Under the pieces are notes generated by a model, which saw nothing but the letters and a program-made list of their open reading frames with translations, made no database searches and was not told the origin of the DNA. DNA of 64,000 bases, from assembly GCF_910592395.1 (NCBI RefSeq), contig NC_088309.1:9302501-9366500 (forward strand), written 5' to 3'. The stretch is from Lineus longissimus. Taxonomy: Eukaryota; Nemertea; Pilidiophora; Heteronemertea; Lineidae. This document shows positions 14,901-25,630 of this stretch, piece after piece; the stretch's first letter is position 1, and each line of letters starts with the position of its first letter. A program made the position numbers and the translations under genes.

Positions 14901-15513
14901 CAGGTCATGTCACATGTATTATCACATACAGGTGACGAGCATATCACCTCGTCCCCACATATGATTACAATTCAACTGCACTTGGCTGCAGCCTCTCTAA
15001 ACATATCACATGCACACAGGAAACATTAGTTTGATGCAAATGCTATAGATGGCAATACTTGGCCATCCATATAACAGTATGCACTGTTCAGCAGTGCATA
15101 GTTCAGCATTGCTATGCACTGCACTGTCCTGGCTGGTGCAGGCTGAAAAATGGCTTCCGCAGCAAAAGGGTTAGAAGTTTCAGATCCCAGATGACTTACT
15201 ACTGACCACCCTATTCATATTGTTGCTCTAAGCTGAATTTGCTCCTTCATGTCATTTTAAAAGTATAAGACAATTTGCTTGGATTATTCCTGTCATATTT
15301 TAAGTAGTTGCGCTAGATTATGGCTTAGAGTTTAAGATTCATTTCTGCATTATCCTATGTACAATAAAAAGCAAATAAAATGTTTTCTGAGAGCGGTACA
15401 GCATATCCATCTCCCATTTTCAACTCTACAGCTCTCTAACTGTCAAAATCAGCCATCTCCTTCTTTTTTGGCTCACCGTAGGGGAGTCTATACAATACCG
15501 CAGTGTCCGTCGT

Positions 15514-15581
<68 letters not shown>

Positions 15582-18500
15582 CGTCGTATCCTAGTTCAAA
15601 AACAGTGGCACGTTTCTTAACCGCTAGGCCTATGAACTTAAAACTTTGTACACATGACCCCCTAGGTCAGATGACCCGTGACACTAAATTTCTCTCCGAT
15701 CTGATTCTCTACTTGGCCACCAGGGGGCCAAATGTGGATATCTAAAAAGTGTGATATCTCGCTTATTAGTGACTTGTTTTCGATGAAACTTTTGTTGTAG
15801 GTACTCATAGCAAATATACATCTTATATCATACGGGTTTTTAATTTGACCTACTTTTCAAGGTCACAGAGGTCATATGGCGTAAATTGGCCGTTAGAGTG
15901 TAAACTATGGCACGTTTCTTAACCACTAAAGCTATGAACTTGAAACTTGGTACATATAACCCCCTATATCACATAGCCTCTGGTGCTGAATTTCAGTTTG
16001 ATCTGATTCTCAACTTTGCCACCAGGGGGCCAAATGTGGATATCTAAAAAGTGTGATATCTCGCTTATAAGTGACTTGTTTTCGATAAAATTTTTATGGT
16101 AGGTACCCTTAGGAAGAATACATCACATATCTTACGGGTTTTCAATTTGACCTACTTTTCAAGGTCACAGAGGTCATATGGCGTAAATTGGCCGTTAGAG
16201 TGTAAACTATGGCACGTTTCTTAACCACTAAAGCTATGAACTTGAAACTTGGTACATATAACCCCCTATATCACATAGCCTCTGGTGCTGAATTTCAGTT
16301 TGATCTGATTCTCAACTTTGCCACCAGGGGGCCAAAAGTGGAAATCTAAAAAGTGTGATATCTCGCTTATAAGTGACTTGTTTTCGATAAAATTTTTATG
16401 GTAGGTACCCTTAGGAAGAATACATCACATATCTTACGGGTTTTCAATTTGACCTACTTTTCAAGGTCACAGAGGTCATATGGCGTAAATTGGCCGTTAG
16501 AGTGTAAACTATGGCACGTTTCTTAACCAGTAAAGCTATGAACTTGAAACTTGGTGCATATAACCCCCTACATCAGATAACCTCTGATGCCAAATTTTGG
16601 CTCGATCTGATTCTTTATTCGGCCACCAGGGGGCCATAATGGAAAAAGTAAGAAGTGCAATATCTTGCTTATTTTTAGTGATTCGTTTTCAATAACATTT
16701 TTATGGTAGGTTCTCCTAGCAAGGATACATCACATATCATATGAGTTTTTGATCTGACCTGCTTTTCAAGGTCACAGAGGTCAAATGGCGTAAATTTGTC
16801 GTTTGATTGTAACTATGGCACGTTTCTTAACCACTAAAGCTTTGAACTTGAAATTTGATACACATGACTCCCTACGTCATGTAACCTCGGACACCGAATT
16901 TCGATCTGATCTGGTACTCAACTCGGCCACCAGGAGGCCAAAACTAAAATAGGTAAAAAGTGCAATATCTCGTTTATTATTGACTTGTTTTTGATGATAT
17001 TCTTATGGTACTTACTCCAAGCAACGATACATCACATGTCATACCGACTTTGGTTTGACCTATATACTATACATGTACAATGTTTCTTAATCTGGATGAA
17101 TTACAAAGCACCAAATATCTATACGGTGAGCACAATGGCCCCTGGCCGTTTCATGTTTGCTTGACATTGAATCCTCATATCTGACAAACTTTCCTACACC
17201 TTTATCAGTATTCATTCCCATGGCGAGCCATATGGCGAGTACCTATTCCGGTAAGATTGTACTACTTTAAAAAGCGAAGCCAAAATAATCAGCCGTTTCC
17301 TTTCCCTAATTGTAAATAAAGTTGGCGGTCCTGCTTTCACCCATGAATCTCCTCCTCAGATTTCAGAGGCAAGACGTGCCAGTCATGAGTACCACTGCCA
17401 GAAGAAACTATCAGCTCCTTCCATAATGAACGTTTCTGCCTTACGGAGAAACAGTGACCCAAGACCCATTGAGGTGTTTATCACAATCTCTGTGCACACA
17501 ACCATTTTATTTTTGTCTCTACTTGCCTGTGACATCATAATGATGTGGTTCAGTTTAAATGCTCATCAAAACGAGTAGTGTTGTTTATGTCACTGAACAG
17601 TCCTTGTGTCAAAAGAATGCAGAATCTTCTTAGACCAATATTGCTGGCTACCCTAGTTCTTTTTCCAAAATCGATTCCTTTCCTACCTTTAAACTGAACC
17701 ACCAAACTCTAGCATGCTGAGACAATAATTTTATTTCTGTATGTATGTCTTGCTGCTGACATCAGTTGCTTTGCTAACCTGCAGGTGTTTTAATAGGCTG
17801 CGTTATAACCGGTTTGTTTCAATGAACAAAAAAGATATCTTACTATTGTTGAATTAACCGACAAGCTATTATTGTATGATAACTGTCCTTCCAAGAATCA
17901 AAGTGTTTTTTCAATTCTTGATAATGAAAATGGTTTTATATGTTTCCAAACAGCAAGAATGTCAGCCTATTCAAACCAATTATGCAAACAGTTTTGCTTT
18001 TATCAACCTATGCTTTGTTTCAGTTTCCTAATCAGTCATAATCCTGCTTTAATCACTGCTTGCTTCGCTTCAGCTTTTGATAGCCTATTGCATTCAAATA
18101 GGCAGCGCTGGCTATCGCTAGGATATGAGCGGTAGTTTTTAATACTTCGCTGCTGTACCCTAGTTGACAGCCAGTGCCAATCAGCGGTGGCTGTAATTTT
18201 GCTGGTACCCTATTGGTATTCACAAAGCTACTTGTGGGTGGGCTTGGTGTTGATTCACACAGCTACTTGTAGGTGGGCTTGGTGTTGATTCACATAGTAA
18301 CTTGTAGGTGGACTTGGTGTTGATTCACAGAGCTACATGTAGGTGGGCTTGGTGTTGATTCACAGAGCTACGTGAAGGTGGGCTTGGTGTTGATTCACAC
18401 AGCTAAGTGTAGGTGGGCTTGGTGTTGATTCACACAGCTACTTGTAGGTGGGGATAGTGTTGATTCACACAGCTACGTGTGGGTGGGCTTGGTGTTGATT

Positions 18501-21500
18501 CACACAGCTAAGTGTAGGTGGGCTTGGTGTTGATTCACACAGTCACATTATGGTGGTATTGGTGTCATTTCACACAGCTAAACATTGATGGTCTTGGTGT
18601 TTGCCAATGTTTTTAAAGTTGATTTGCATCAAAATGTGTTTATGGATGAGTAAACATGTGTTAGGATTTTGTCATGTTGCAACACTCACTTTCTATTGCC
18701 TGCTGTCTGGAGTTTTACTGTATTTGATGTCTTCACAGTCAGTAACCTGGATGGTGTGCACACTCAGTTCTGTGTATCTACATTGTGATGTGTAAATGTA
18801 GACAATCTTATGTTATCAGGAGTTATTACATGTACATTGCACCGAGAATAAATAAAGACTAGTCTTTATGAATTCTTATTGAACTCAACATTTTTTACAA
18901 AGTCTTTATCTATCATATCACAATTTTTATATGGAATTATAACGTAATGCATTAGATCGAAGATTTGCGTTTTTGAATGGTCAGCTCTTCTTTCAAATTA
19001 CTTGCTGCGCTCTTGCCCGTAGCAGCTTTTATCAATTCCCAACTTCTCACTTTGCATCATCCAAATCACTACAAAAGCTTGGCCTATATGTTGCAATGTT
19101 ACGCATGGACGACCCCTGCCCATCAAATCCTTAAACCGTCCCAACCAAATGCACCAGTGGCCCTCTGGTAATGTAGCTGAGGTTGTCGGGGTGCTGCTTT
19201 CTTATTGCAGATCCCAGTGTCTTGAACTATCATGTCATTTATGCTTTAGTTTCTAGCAATATAACACGCTTCTAGCTCAAAATAATCATCAACTGCATTG
19301 ATGATGATGATGATAGAGTGCTCTGGAACATGTTTTCAGCAGCACGTGTGTACTTTATCATATTTTTCAAGTCGTTAAACTTAGGACTTTTCTACCAACA
19401 CGAATTGAAGGGGTGGGTGCAAGAAACCAGTAACCCACATGTTCGGCGAAACTGAGTTCTTGGTACCATTTTGTTGGTTAGACAGCATTCCATCACAGGA
19501 TTTTTGTCTTGTCTATGCCAGGCATTCAATACTATGTCACATTTCCGTATTTCTTAACTTTTTTAATTGATTATTTTTTATGATTTGTCCACAGAATTCC
19601 TTGACACAGTATTTTCAAAGTAAAATGGTAAGATTCCATTAGTAATACCTGGTTGAATTCATTTGTAGTTTCTATACAGCGGGAATGTGTGGTCCATCGG
19701 CATGCTATCAAAAATATTTGGACACCGGTATCCAGTTTGTAGTCATTTTCTAGTGATTTAGACTTTGTCGAATTTCTTTTCCATTTTTTTGGGCCTGGCG
19801 TCTAATATAGTTCTCAACATCATCCATTATCATAGGTTGTCTGCATGGAAGAGGTAACGTGAAATTCAAGTAGTTTGAACTGAGTTCCACCACAAACTTG
19901 GTAAAGATACAAAAGTGAAAGCACAAGAATATGTTTTGGTTTTGTTTGCTGTTAGGAGGCAATAACTTAGGTGGGTGGATCTTTAGATCTAGGTGACAAG
20001 GTCAGGTTCAGTACATCACTGAGAACATGGGGTTCTGTATAGTGTTGCAGACTGCACAGATTTTACCCCTCCTGGGGATTTAAGTCCAGATGAACAAGAT
20101 ACTGGCTACCCCTGGATATGGTAACACCTTGGTCAGGGAAAGCCTCCCTCCTGCGTTATTACCACCTGTCAGTCTAGATAATGATATTGATATAGGGAAC
20201 AGCTCAACTGACGATTCTTCATTTGATTAATAATTGCCCTCTCTTTTTACACACTTCAGACATGGGATCTCATGATTATTTCAAGGGGGCATTATCTCTG
20301 AAAAAGGACTTATTGCACATCTAAAACCTTAACTGAATCAATTCATAAATTGATCTTATACAGAAAACCACCACAGCAGCAAATGTGGCCATCCAAAAAC
20401 CATCCCTAGCAGACGGCCTGGAACTCAAGCCAGAGGTCGCAAATCGTGTTCGCCATCCCAGTATGCCCGCCAAGGTTTTCGCAAGCGAAAGCACGATGGA
20501 TTCTGCACCCTTGGTGACAGCATCAAGCATTCCTCATTCCCCTGCACCAGATGTGAAAAAGGTAGTTTTACTAGGCACACACGCTGCTGTTTTTATCTAA
20601 CAATCACCAAAACTGCAGAACACAGCACAAGCTGCACCTCCTATCAGCTGATATTGAGAGAGATGTTGGTTAAATCCAACCAGCAGTACCGATGTCACGT
20701 TGTAATATTATGATGTCAGCTGCTTTCAGCTACAATCAGGCCAGTTTTTATTTCTGGGGCATCTGGGGTTAATATTGGCTTTTCTGGCCCTCACACAAAC
20801 CCCTGAGACCTTAGGGGTCCTTATTTCCTCAGGATATAGTAATTTTGACAGGTAATATTTTTAGATATCAGCCCTCTAACAATGTGCGTAACGTCTGTTT
20901 CAGTCAACGAGCAGCCAGTCTTCGACAGTGATATCGCAGTCGTCTGAGATTGCATCTGTGACTCTGTCATATGCTGACAGTGATAACAAACAGATTGGAG
21001 TCACTGACAAGTAAGCAACAGAGACAGGTTTAGGGGGGCATTATATCACTGTCGTATGCTGACAGTGATAACAAACAGAGTGGAGTCACTGACAAGTAAG
21101 CAACAGAGAGAGACTCTGAATAGAAGGTACATGCTGCCCATGCACATGACTATTGGAACTCATAAATGTGGAAATGTGATTTCAGAGAAACTGATTTCTT
21201 TGTTTGACTTCTTTTGCAGTAGTACATCTGAGAGCGATGACTGTTTGACAATTAACTCACTACTGACTGACATAGTTGAGGCCATGCTTGATGCAAAGTA
21301 AGTACAGTTTGTAACTTAAGTATTCAACACAATGAAAAGAAGCGCAATGCCTGGTAGGTGTCCTCGTCAACCGCTGTCTAAAAATGTTTGCCACACAAAT
21401 AATCATGCTATTTTTAAAGGTCTACATGTTCGTTGTTCATTGTATATTCTGGTGGCTCATGTAAATATTTCATTTGGTTCAATCTTCCATTTCAGTGAAG

Positions 21501-23884
21501 GCTTATCTTTTCTTCCCAAGCAACCTGGTCTTCCCCCTCATTGCTTCATATCAGCGGAAGCCGTTGCATGGGTGAGGGTGTGTGTTCAAGGAGTCATGTC
21601 TGATAGTATGGCTGTCGATATTCTGCAGGTATGTTAAGTTGCTTGATAATTTGTTGGTTTTAAACCTAAAGAAAATGTGATGATGGAGAAAATACTAATT
21701 CAGTGGTGATTTTGTGTCACTTTAGACAGCTTTCAAGATACATGTCACAATAAAGTGTCTTATAGGAACTCTTATGATAAAATCCTGTCTTTTTTCAGAA
21801 AATGTTGGATGCCAAGCTGATCTGTCATCCGTCAAATGACCCGAAACACAAGTTCATCAATGGGTTCTTCCTCTTTACCATCCTACCAAGGAGCGAGCAA
21901 GGGGTTGGGCCAGAGGCGCCAGTGAACAGCCTCTTCTCCAATGAATGGTGCGAGGTGGAGATTGATCTAAATGACAAGCCTCCCCCTGAGGTGCGCGCGT
22001 GGCTTGAAGAGAACTTGCCGCCGAAAGTTACACCGAAGAAACCGAGGACGTCTGATTGCTGGCGGGACACAACGCTGAAAAATATTGGTACGAGTCATCA
22101 CTACAAATGGTTTCGGCCAAGACCTTATTGATACCTTAATTTTTGATTGATAGATGATAGGTACTGTTTCAAAGATTTTACTGATTACATCTTCTTGCTC
22201 ATTAACTATTATTAAGAAGACCCACATTTGTGGAAATTTGCTAATTGCCTACCTCAAATAGGTAATTACCTGTGTCAAATAGGTAATTACCCATGTCAAA
22301 TAGGTAATTACATATGATAGGTAGGTATTATCTATGTCAAATAATTTCTTGCTGTCATTAGGTCATGAGAACTTCAAGCAGGTGAATGTTGATGTGGATT
22401 CGTCAGCGAAGAGCGACAGGAAAGAATGGGGTATTGCCTTCTACCACAGCAAGTACAACCCTCTCTCCCCATTCTCGCTTGAGATTCAATGGATGGTGGC
22501 GACAGGGTGCATCATGGGAGAACTGGTAAGAGTTAGAGACGTTTATCCTTGGAATGAAATCTTTAACCTGAATTTAGAGAGGGACATCGGAAGTTCGTGA
22601 GAGGTTTTTTTTTGAAAAATTTGCCACACACGAGGGGGGGGTCAGCTTTAGTGGGATAAGGGGTCTCTCAATACATTCTGACAAAAACTTTAGGTCGGTT
22701 AATTTCTTGATTTTGCAGCACTAACTCTCTGTCAATCATCCAATTCCAGATCTACAGCTATGCCAGAAAAGCCAGCTCTTGTGGGTTTCACTTCCTGCCA
22801 GTACCATTAGATCAGTTTGCCCTGCCGTATACACCAAACTCGGATCCACTGCGAGGACCCGTCTTCATCCCACTAAATGTGGCATGCTTGAAGACGCCGG
22901 GCATTTCATTGTTTGGAGGTAGGTATTTTACCAAACATGGGCTTATGTTGAATTCAACCCGCCCATCCCAGACCAGTTGAAAGTAGAGAGTGGGCTGAAC
23001 CTCGAAGTCATGACTTTCCAATCACAAATTGGCCGCTATTCACTGAGCCTCCATGTAATGTGTGTAATTTATAATGTCCGAAGGCCATGTGGCATATATC
23101 TAATTCCACATAAATTGAATTGATTAGAGTGGGGCTTCAATTTTTCTACGACTTCCATTTCCAGAATTTAAAGATGAGAGACCATGGGAAAGACTGGAGC
23201 TGTTTCAAGATGCAATTCTCAAAAGGTGAGCTAAAAATTTGCCAGTTTCATTTCAGGACTGGAAAAAAAGTATTTTCCCTGAAAGAATATCAGATATCCA
23301 GTTCTATAATACCTTGCCAAGTCCCACTTACCACTTTGTTATTATGTCACTAATATTTCATCATTAAAAATTGTCTTTTACTTTCCAGGTTTGGCTTCAT
23401 GCGTGACCTCTATTCCATCAATCTGTCGACATCGTATGGTCTCCCAGAGGACATCTCGATGAAATACGTCCACTGCACGGGTGGCATGTTTGCACTGATT
23501 CCAGACCATAATATCATAACCTCGCCAAAGGCCAAGGATCGTGTATTTGCTCAGAAACAGCAACGGCAGAGTGTACACAAGGATTTCATTGCGAGACATC
23601 TTTCGATTAATGGTGTATGTGACCCAGGACCACAGGATCAAATCGGATTCATTTGGTCGTGGAATTTCATGCTGACAAAACGTTGGCGAACTTCGAACAC
23701 TGGTGATGAACATTTTCAAGATAAGGTGCTAAAAGACTTTAGGGATTTCTGCAATAATGAGGACAATCGGCTGCGCGACTTTTGGGATGAGAGCTGGGAG
23801 AAGGCTAGGCAGGCAGCAGAACCAGTGGAAATGCTCACCGATTCAGAGTTTTGGTCCGTGGACCCAAATGAGGAAACTGTCTGA
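2934..23884 (+). CDS. DEPDC5: DEPDC5 / Iml1 (GATOR1 complex subunit), complete, 37 coding exons
   Basis: GATOR1 is the GAP for RagA/B at the lysosome and turns TORC1 off when amino acids are scarce. Exons: 2934-2979, 3443-3530, 3674-3723, 4023-4108, 4297-4380, 4512-4561, 4735-4804, 5226-5366, 5729-5798, 6088-6160, 6358-6545, 6707-6841, 7146-7207, 7515-7588, 7890-7977, 8198-8237, 8546-8660, 9081-9298, 9577-9807, 10056-10156, 10552-10807, 11147-11284, 13205-13349, 13520-13742, 13959-14219, 14413-14498, 14690-14807, 17360-17473, 20364-20561, 20904-21010, 21220-21297, 21496-21628, 21799-22087, 22362-22525, 22750-22918, 23165-23225, 23389-23884. They sum to 5046 nt (1681 aa plus stop; vertebrate protein about 1600 aa). 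Family landmarks: [48 protein letters not shown] and [11 protein letters not shown] in the Iml1 N-terminal region; RALINPFAP and [12 protein letters not shown] mid-protein; GVDWKSL and [12 protein letters not shown] domain near residues 1245-1330; C-terminal [14 protein letters not shown]. Intron 1 has a GC donor. Residues about 550-770 and 1080-1220 are low-complexity, Ser-rich and least conserved. Confidence 0.96.
2980..2985 (+). other. GC-AG splice donor of DEPDC5 intron 1
   Basis: The first coding exon ends ...GGAG at 2979 and is followed by gcaagt. Joining to the acceptor ending at 3442 restores GGA GGT GAA TCC (Gly-Gly-Glu-Ser), matching the family's GG-[DE] turn after HKKGF. No GT donor nearby keeps the frame. 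GC donors with an otherwise strong consensus are a known minor class. Confidence 0.85.
3216..3352. mobile_element. MITE-like dispersed repeat, copy 1
   Basis: Begins CCAGGTGGAGGAAGCCACTG and ends with an imperfect inverted copy (GACTTCCTCCGTCTGGTG). The same sequence, including the internal stretch around caaacaaaagacc, recurs at 62754-62897. It lies in DEPDC5 intron 1. Short length, terminal inverted repeats and absence of coding capacity fit a non-autonomous DNA transposon; this copy is worn at its ends. Confidence 0.75.
5164..5201. repeat. 38-bp near-perfect palindrome in a DEPDC5 intron
   Basis: Palindrome centred between 5182 and 5183 with one mismatched pair. Its core ATAAAGACTAGTCTTTAT is perfect and recurs at 18852-18869 in another intron of the same gene. 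It ends about 25 bp upstream of the acceptor of exon 5226-5366. Confidence 0.9.
11241..11450 (+). repeat. Decayed tandem copies of a DEPDC5 exon end and its splice donor
   Basis: The 3' part of exon 11147-11284 plus its donor is followed by two diverged copies (about 11317-11390 and 11400-11450). Copy 2 still reads ACCATGG|gtaagg and encodes a similar KKEW...LTM stretch; copy 3 keeps ggggtaagg. Copies 1 and 2 also share the intronic sequence after the donor (catcttct..gaaatactct), so it is a genomic duplication rather than chance. Confidence 0.85.
11998..12125. mobile_element. Mariner-type MITE (124 bp) with TA target duplication
   Basis: Perfect 16-bp terminal inverted repeats TCTAGACCTTAGAATC (12000-12015) and its reverse complement (12108-12123), flanked on both sides by TA (11998-11999 and 12124-12125). 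Non-coding, in a DEPDC5 intron. TA duplication with short TIRs is the hallmark of Tc1/mariner-derived MITEs. Confidence 0.85.
14310..14390 (+). mobile_element. tRNA-derived SINE fragment
   Basis: Contains GTAGCCTAGTGGTTAACACT, a good RNA polymerase III A box (TRGCNNAGYGG-like), then a weak B-box-like stretch about 40 bp later. Lies in the DEPDC5 intron before exon 14413-14498. Too degenerate for a functional tRNA. Confidence 0.6.
15506..15588. repeat. (CGT)n microsatellite
   Basis: About 25 near-perfect CGT units flanked by CCGTCGTCCGTC variants. The long Val, Arg or Ser runs it gives in open frames are artefacts of the trinucleotide. Confidence 0.97.
15607..17060 (+). repeat. 302-bp tandem repeat, about 4.8 copies
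   Basis: Unit landmark GGCACGTTTCTTAACC occurs at 15607, 15909, 16211, 16513 and 16817 (steps 302, 302, 302, 304). Copies starting 15909 and 16211 are almost identical; outer copies are more diverged, and the fifth lacks its 3' part. Each unit carries CCACCAGGGGGCC (15717, 16019, 16321, 16623; CCACCAGGAGGCC at 16927). Copies 1-4 also carry AGGTCAcagAGGTCA (15860, 16162, 16464, 16769) preceded eight bases upstream by TGACCT. Confidence 0.95.
18216..18600 (+). repeat. 35-bp minisatellite, about 11 copies
   Basis: Unit contains AGGTGGGCTTGGTGTTGATT and CACAGCTA. The phrase gtgttgattcac recurs every 35 bp from about 18247 to 18527, with two degenerate copies after that. Units are direct and contiguous. 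Confidence 0.93.
18852..18869. repeat. 18-bp perfect palindrome, second copy
   Basis: ATAAAGACTAGTCTTTAT, identical to the core of the 38-bp palindrome at 5164-5201, with partly matching flanks (AATTCTT on the right). Confidence 0.85.
20966..21110 (+). repeat. Tandem duplication of a DEPDC5 exon end with its donor
   Basis: The last part of exon 20904-21010 plus donor (GCTGACAGTGATAACAAACA ... GACAAgtaagcaacagag) is repeated about 84 bp downstream (21050-21110) with two or three substitutions. The copy keeps an intact gtaagc donor. Confidence 0.92.
22250..22345 (+). repeat. Short minisatellite in a DEPDC5 intron
   Basis: Three to four copies of a roughly 22-bp unit TCAAATAGGTAATTAC, ending shortly before the acceptor of exon 22362-22525. 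Confidence 0.85.
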
Positions 23885-24091
23885 TCATAATCTGTAGAGG
23901 GACTTGTGAGATAAGAACTAGGAGAGGGCTATCATATGTAAAGTAATAAAGAGGGAAGTGTAACCAGAAGGATAGGGTCACTCCTACAGTTGTGCTGGTA
24001 TCCTGTGATATCTGATACTGCAAATTGAGTGGTCATTACTTGTACTGTTAGAATGAAACTCTGTCAGATTCTGTGTTGTATGAAGTTTACA

Positions 24092-24101
24092 AATAAATAA
24101 A
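24092..24101 (+). terminator. Poly(A) signals of DEPDC5
   Basis: Two overlapping AATAAA hexamers about 210 bp after the DEPDC5 stop codon, in an A/T-rich context. Confidence 0.65.
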
Positions 24102-24109
24102 GATTGTTT

Positions 24110-25630
24110 TAAACATGTTTAAAGAAGATTTGACTTACTTGTTTGTGTTGTCCTATTGCTTAAAAGATCAAGACTGGATCGTGTCATAATATTAGCGGCC
24201 ATCTCCCCCATATCCCCCGGCATGGAGCAGTATTCCATTCTTGTACAAGCTCATTCTGATTGAGAGGACTAGTTGTGGGGGGGGGGGGGGTGCATACTTA
24301 ACAGAGAGGTCCTATTGTATACTGCAATCTTGAGACTGTCAATCCTAGTCTCTTTTTTAGTTGGGATGAAATCACCAGCTAGCCATGGTTACTGGGCAAT
24401 AGATTAGTAAATATTTAATGCTTTCGTTTTGTACAGCAAGGCTTAGCGCAATTGTACATGAAACTTTCAGTAGCATTCACTAGGCGCTATTCACATCCCC
24501 CACAGACAGAATCAAGCCCGAGGCAAGTCACATCCTCGTCTCAGCATCATCAGGTTGTATTGGAAATTGAAGACAATCTCTCCTCAGGAAATAGTACTCA
24601 CTTAAACATCTTGGAAAGGTAGCGGTCACAAGGAACAGGCAATAAGTGCGTGTCACTTACACACACATTTTCTCGCAGCTCTTATACATGTAATGCTCAG
24701 ACTGATTAACAGTGGTACAAAAAGAACAACACGCATATCCGATATGATACAGGTATATTTGGCAAACATTTCACAACACACACATTTTCAAATATTTGGA
24801 ATCAATGCTAACAATACTAATGGCATCAAAGGCTGTAAACTGTATGAAATTGAAAGGCCTGACAACAGAGTTAATCTTTTTTAACCAATGTTTTGTTTTT
24901 GACCTGTTCATATCTCAAGAGACTTTTCTCTTATGAAATAAAAATTTGTTGTGTTGAAATTGAGACAAGATGAATCAATACTACATACTAAGGTTAATTG
25001 GGTGACTTCATTTATAATACATGTACACATATCAAAGGATGCTGTACTCCAAAAGAGCTGAGGTTACGTAGTTAATTCGCACAAAAGTGACCAGGTTGAT
25101 TTCGTTTCTCACAAAGGAAACTGAGAATGAAGATATGATTTTCATTGTCATTATTTATATGTACAGAGATCACACCTTGTCAAATGTTTATTGTCACACA
25201 GTCACACCGCTAACACAGTCCAGTCTGTTATTAGACACTTTCGAAGAGTGAAAGATCTGTTCTTTCCTGTGACACTTTCTTGAATAAATTCTTTATCCTA
25301 ATTATTACTGATCTGAAATGGAAGGGAAAGATATTTAACATCAATTTGATTTGACAAAGGATTTTCTCAGTATCCAAGCCATTTGCTTTATTTTCTAATT
25401 TGAATATCATATGGATCATCCTAAAATCACATAAGATCGCTGGCTAAGCTAAAGAGCATTTTACGAGACAGTTTACCAAGAACAACTTTCTGCAATTTTC
25501 TTTTCAATTAAGTTTTTGAATATCAATTAATTCATTACAACACTTTTCTGACTAGTGAAATAACAAGCACAGGACTTGACATGACAAGTGCAGGACTTGC
25601 CATAACAAGTACAACCAGTTTCCTTACCAT
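24110..25630. other. Intergenic / 3' UTR region between DEPDC5 and COX5A
   Basis: Convergent 3' ends of DEPDC5 (plus) and COX5A (minus). Contains a poly-G run near 24280. No coding, RNA or clear repeat element seen. Confidence 0.6.

Larger units (their letters stand above)
15468..17140. mobile_element. Repeat element: (CGT)n tract plus 302-bp tandem array, with inverted GCTCACCGTA ends
   Basis: Left end reads TTGGCTCACCGTAGGGG (from about 15468) and right end TACGGTGAGCACAATGGCC (to about 17140), so GCTCACCGTA is present in inverted orientation at both ends. Between them lie a (CGT)n microsatellite and about 4.8 copies of a 302-bp unit. A CGT-rich run next to inverted CTCACC ends and internal tandem repeats is a layout I recognise from non-autonomous repeats in other marine invertebrate genomes. 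I cannot assign a superfamily, and exact ends and target duplication are not determined. Confidence 0.65.
14808..17359 (+). other. 2.55-kb DEPDC5 intron filled largely by a repeat element
   Basis: Holds unremarkable sequence to about 15465, then the (CGT)n tract and the 302-bp tandem repeat annotated separately, then about 220 bp of plain intron before the acceptor at 17359. No exon evidence inside. Confidence 0.8.
17474..20363 (+). other. 2.9-kb DEPDC5 intron
   Basis: Contains the 35-bp minisatellite at about 18216-18600, the palindromic core at 18852-18869 and a short GAT run near 19300. No other exon or gene signal found. The donor (gtgttt) of the preceding exon is weak, so the 3' end of exon 17360-17473 is slightly uncertain. 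Confidence 0.7.

Noticed and set aside
15357-15745. Open frames with long Val or Arg runs
   Set aside because: They are translations of the (CGT)n microsatellite in different frames.
18216-18600. Regular 35-bp repeats resembling a CRISPR array
   Set aside because: Units are contiguous with no unique spacers, and the locus is an intron of an animal gene; it is a minisatellite.
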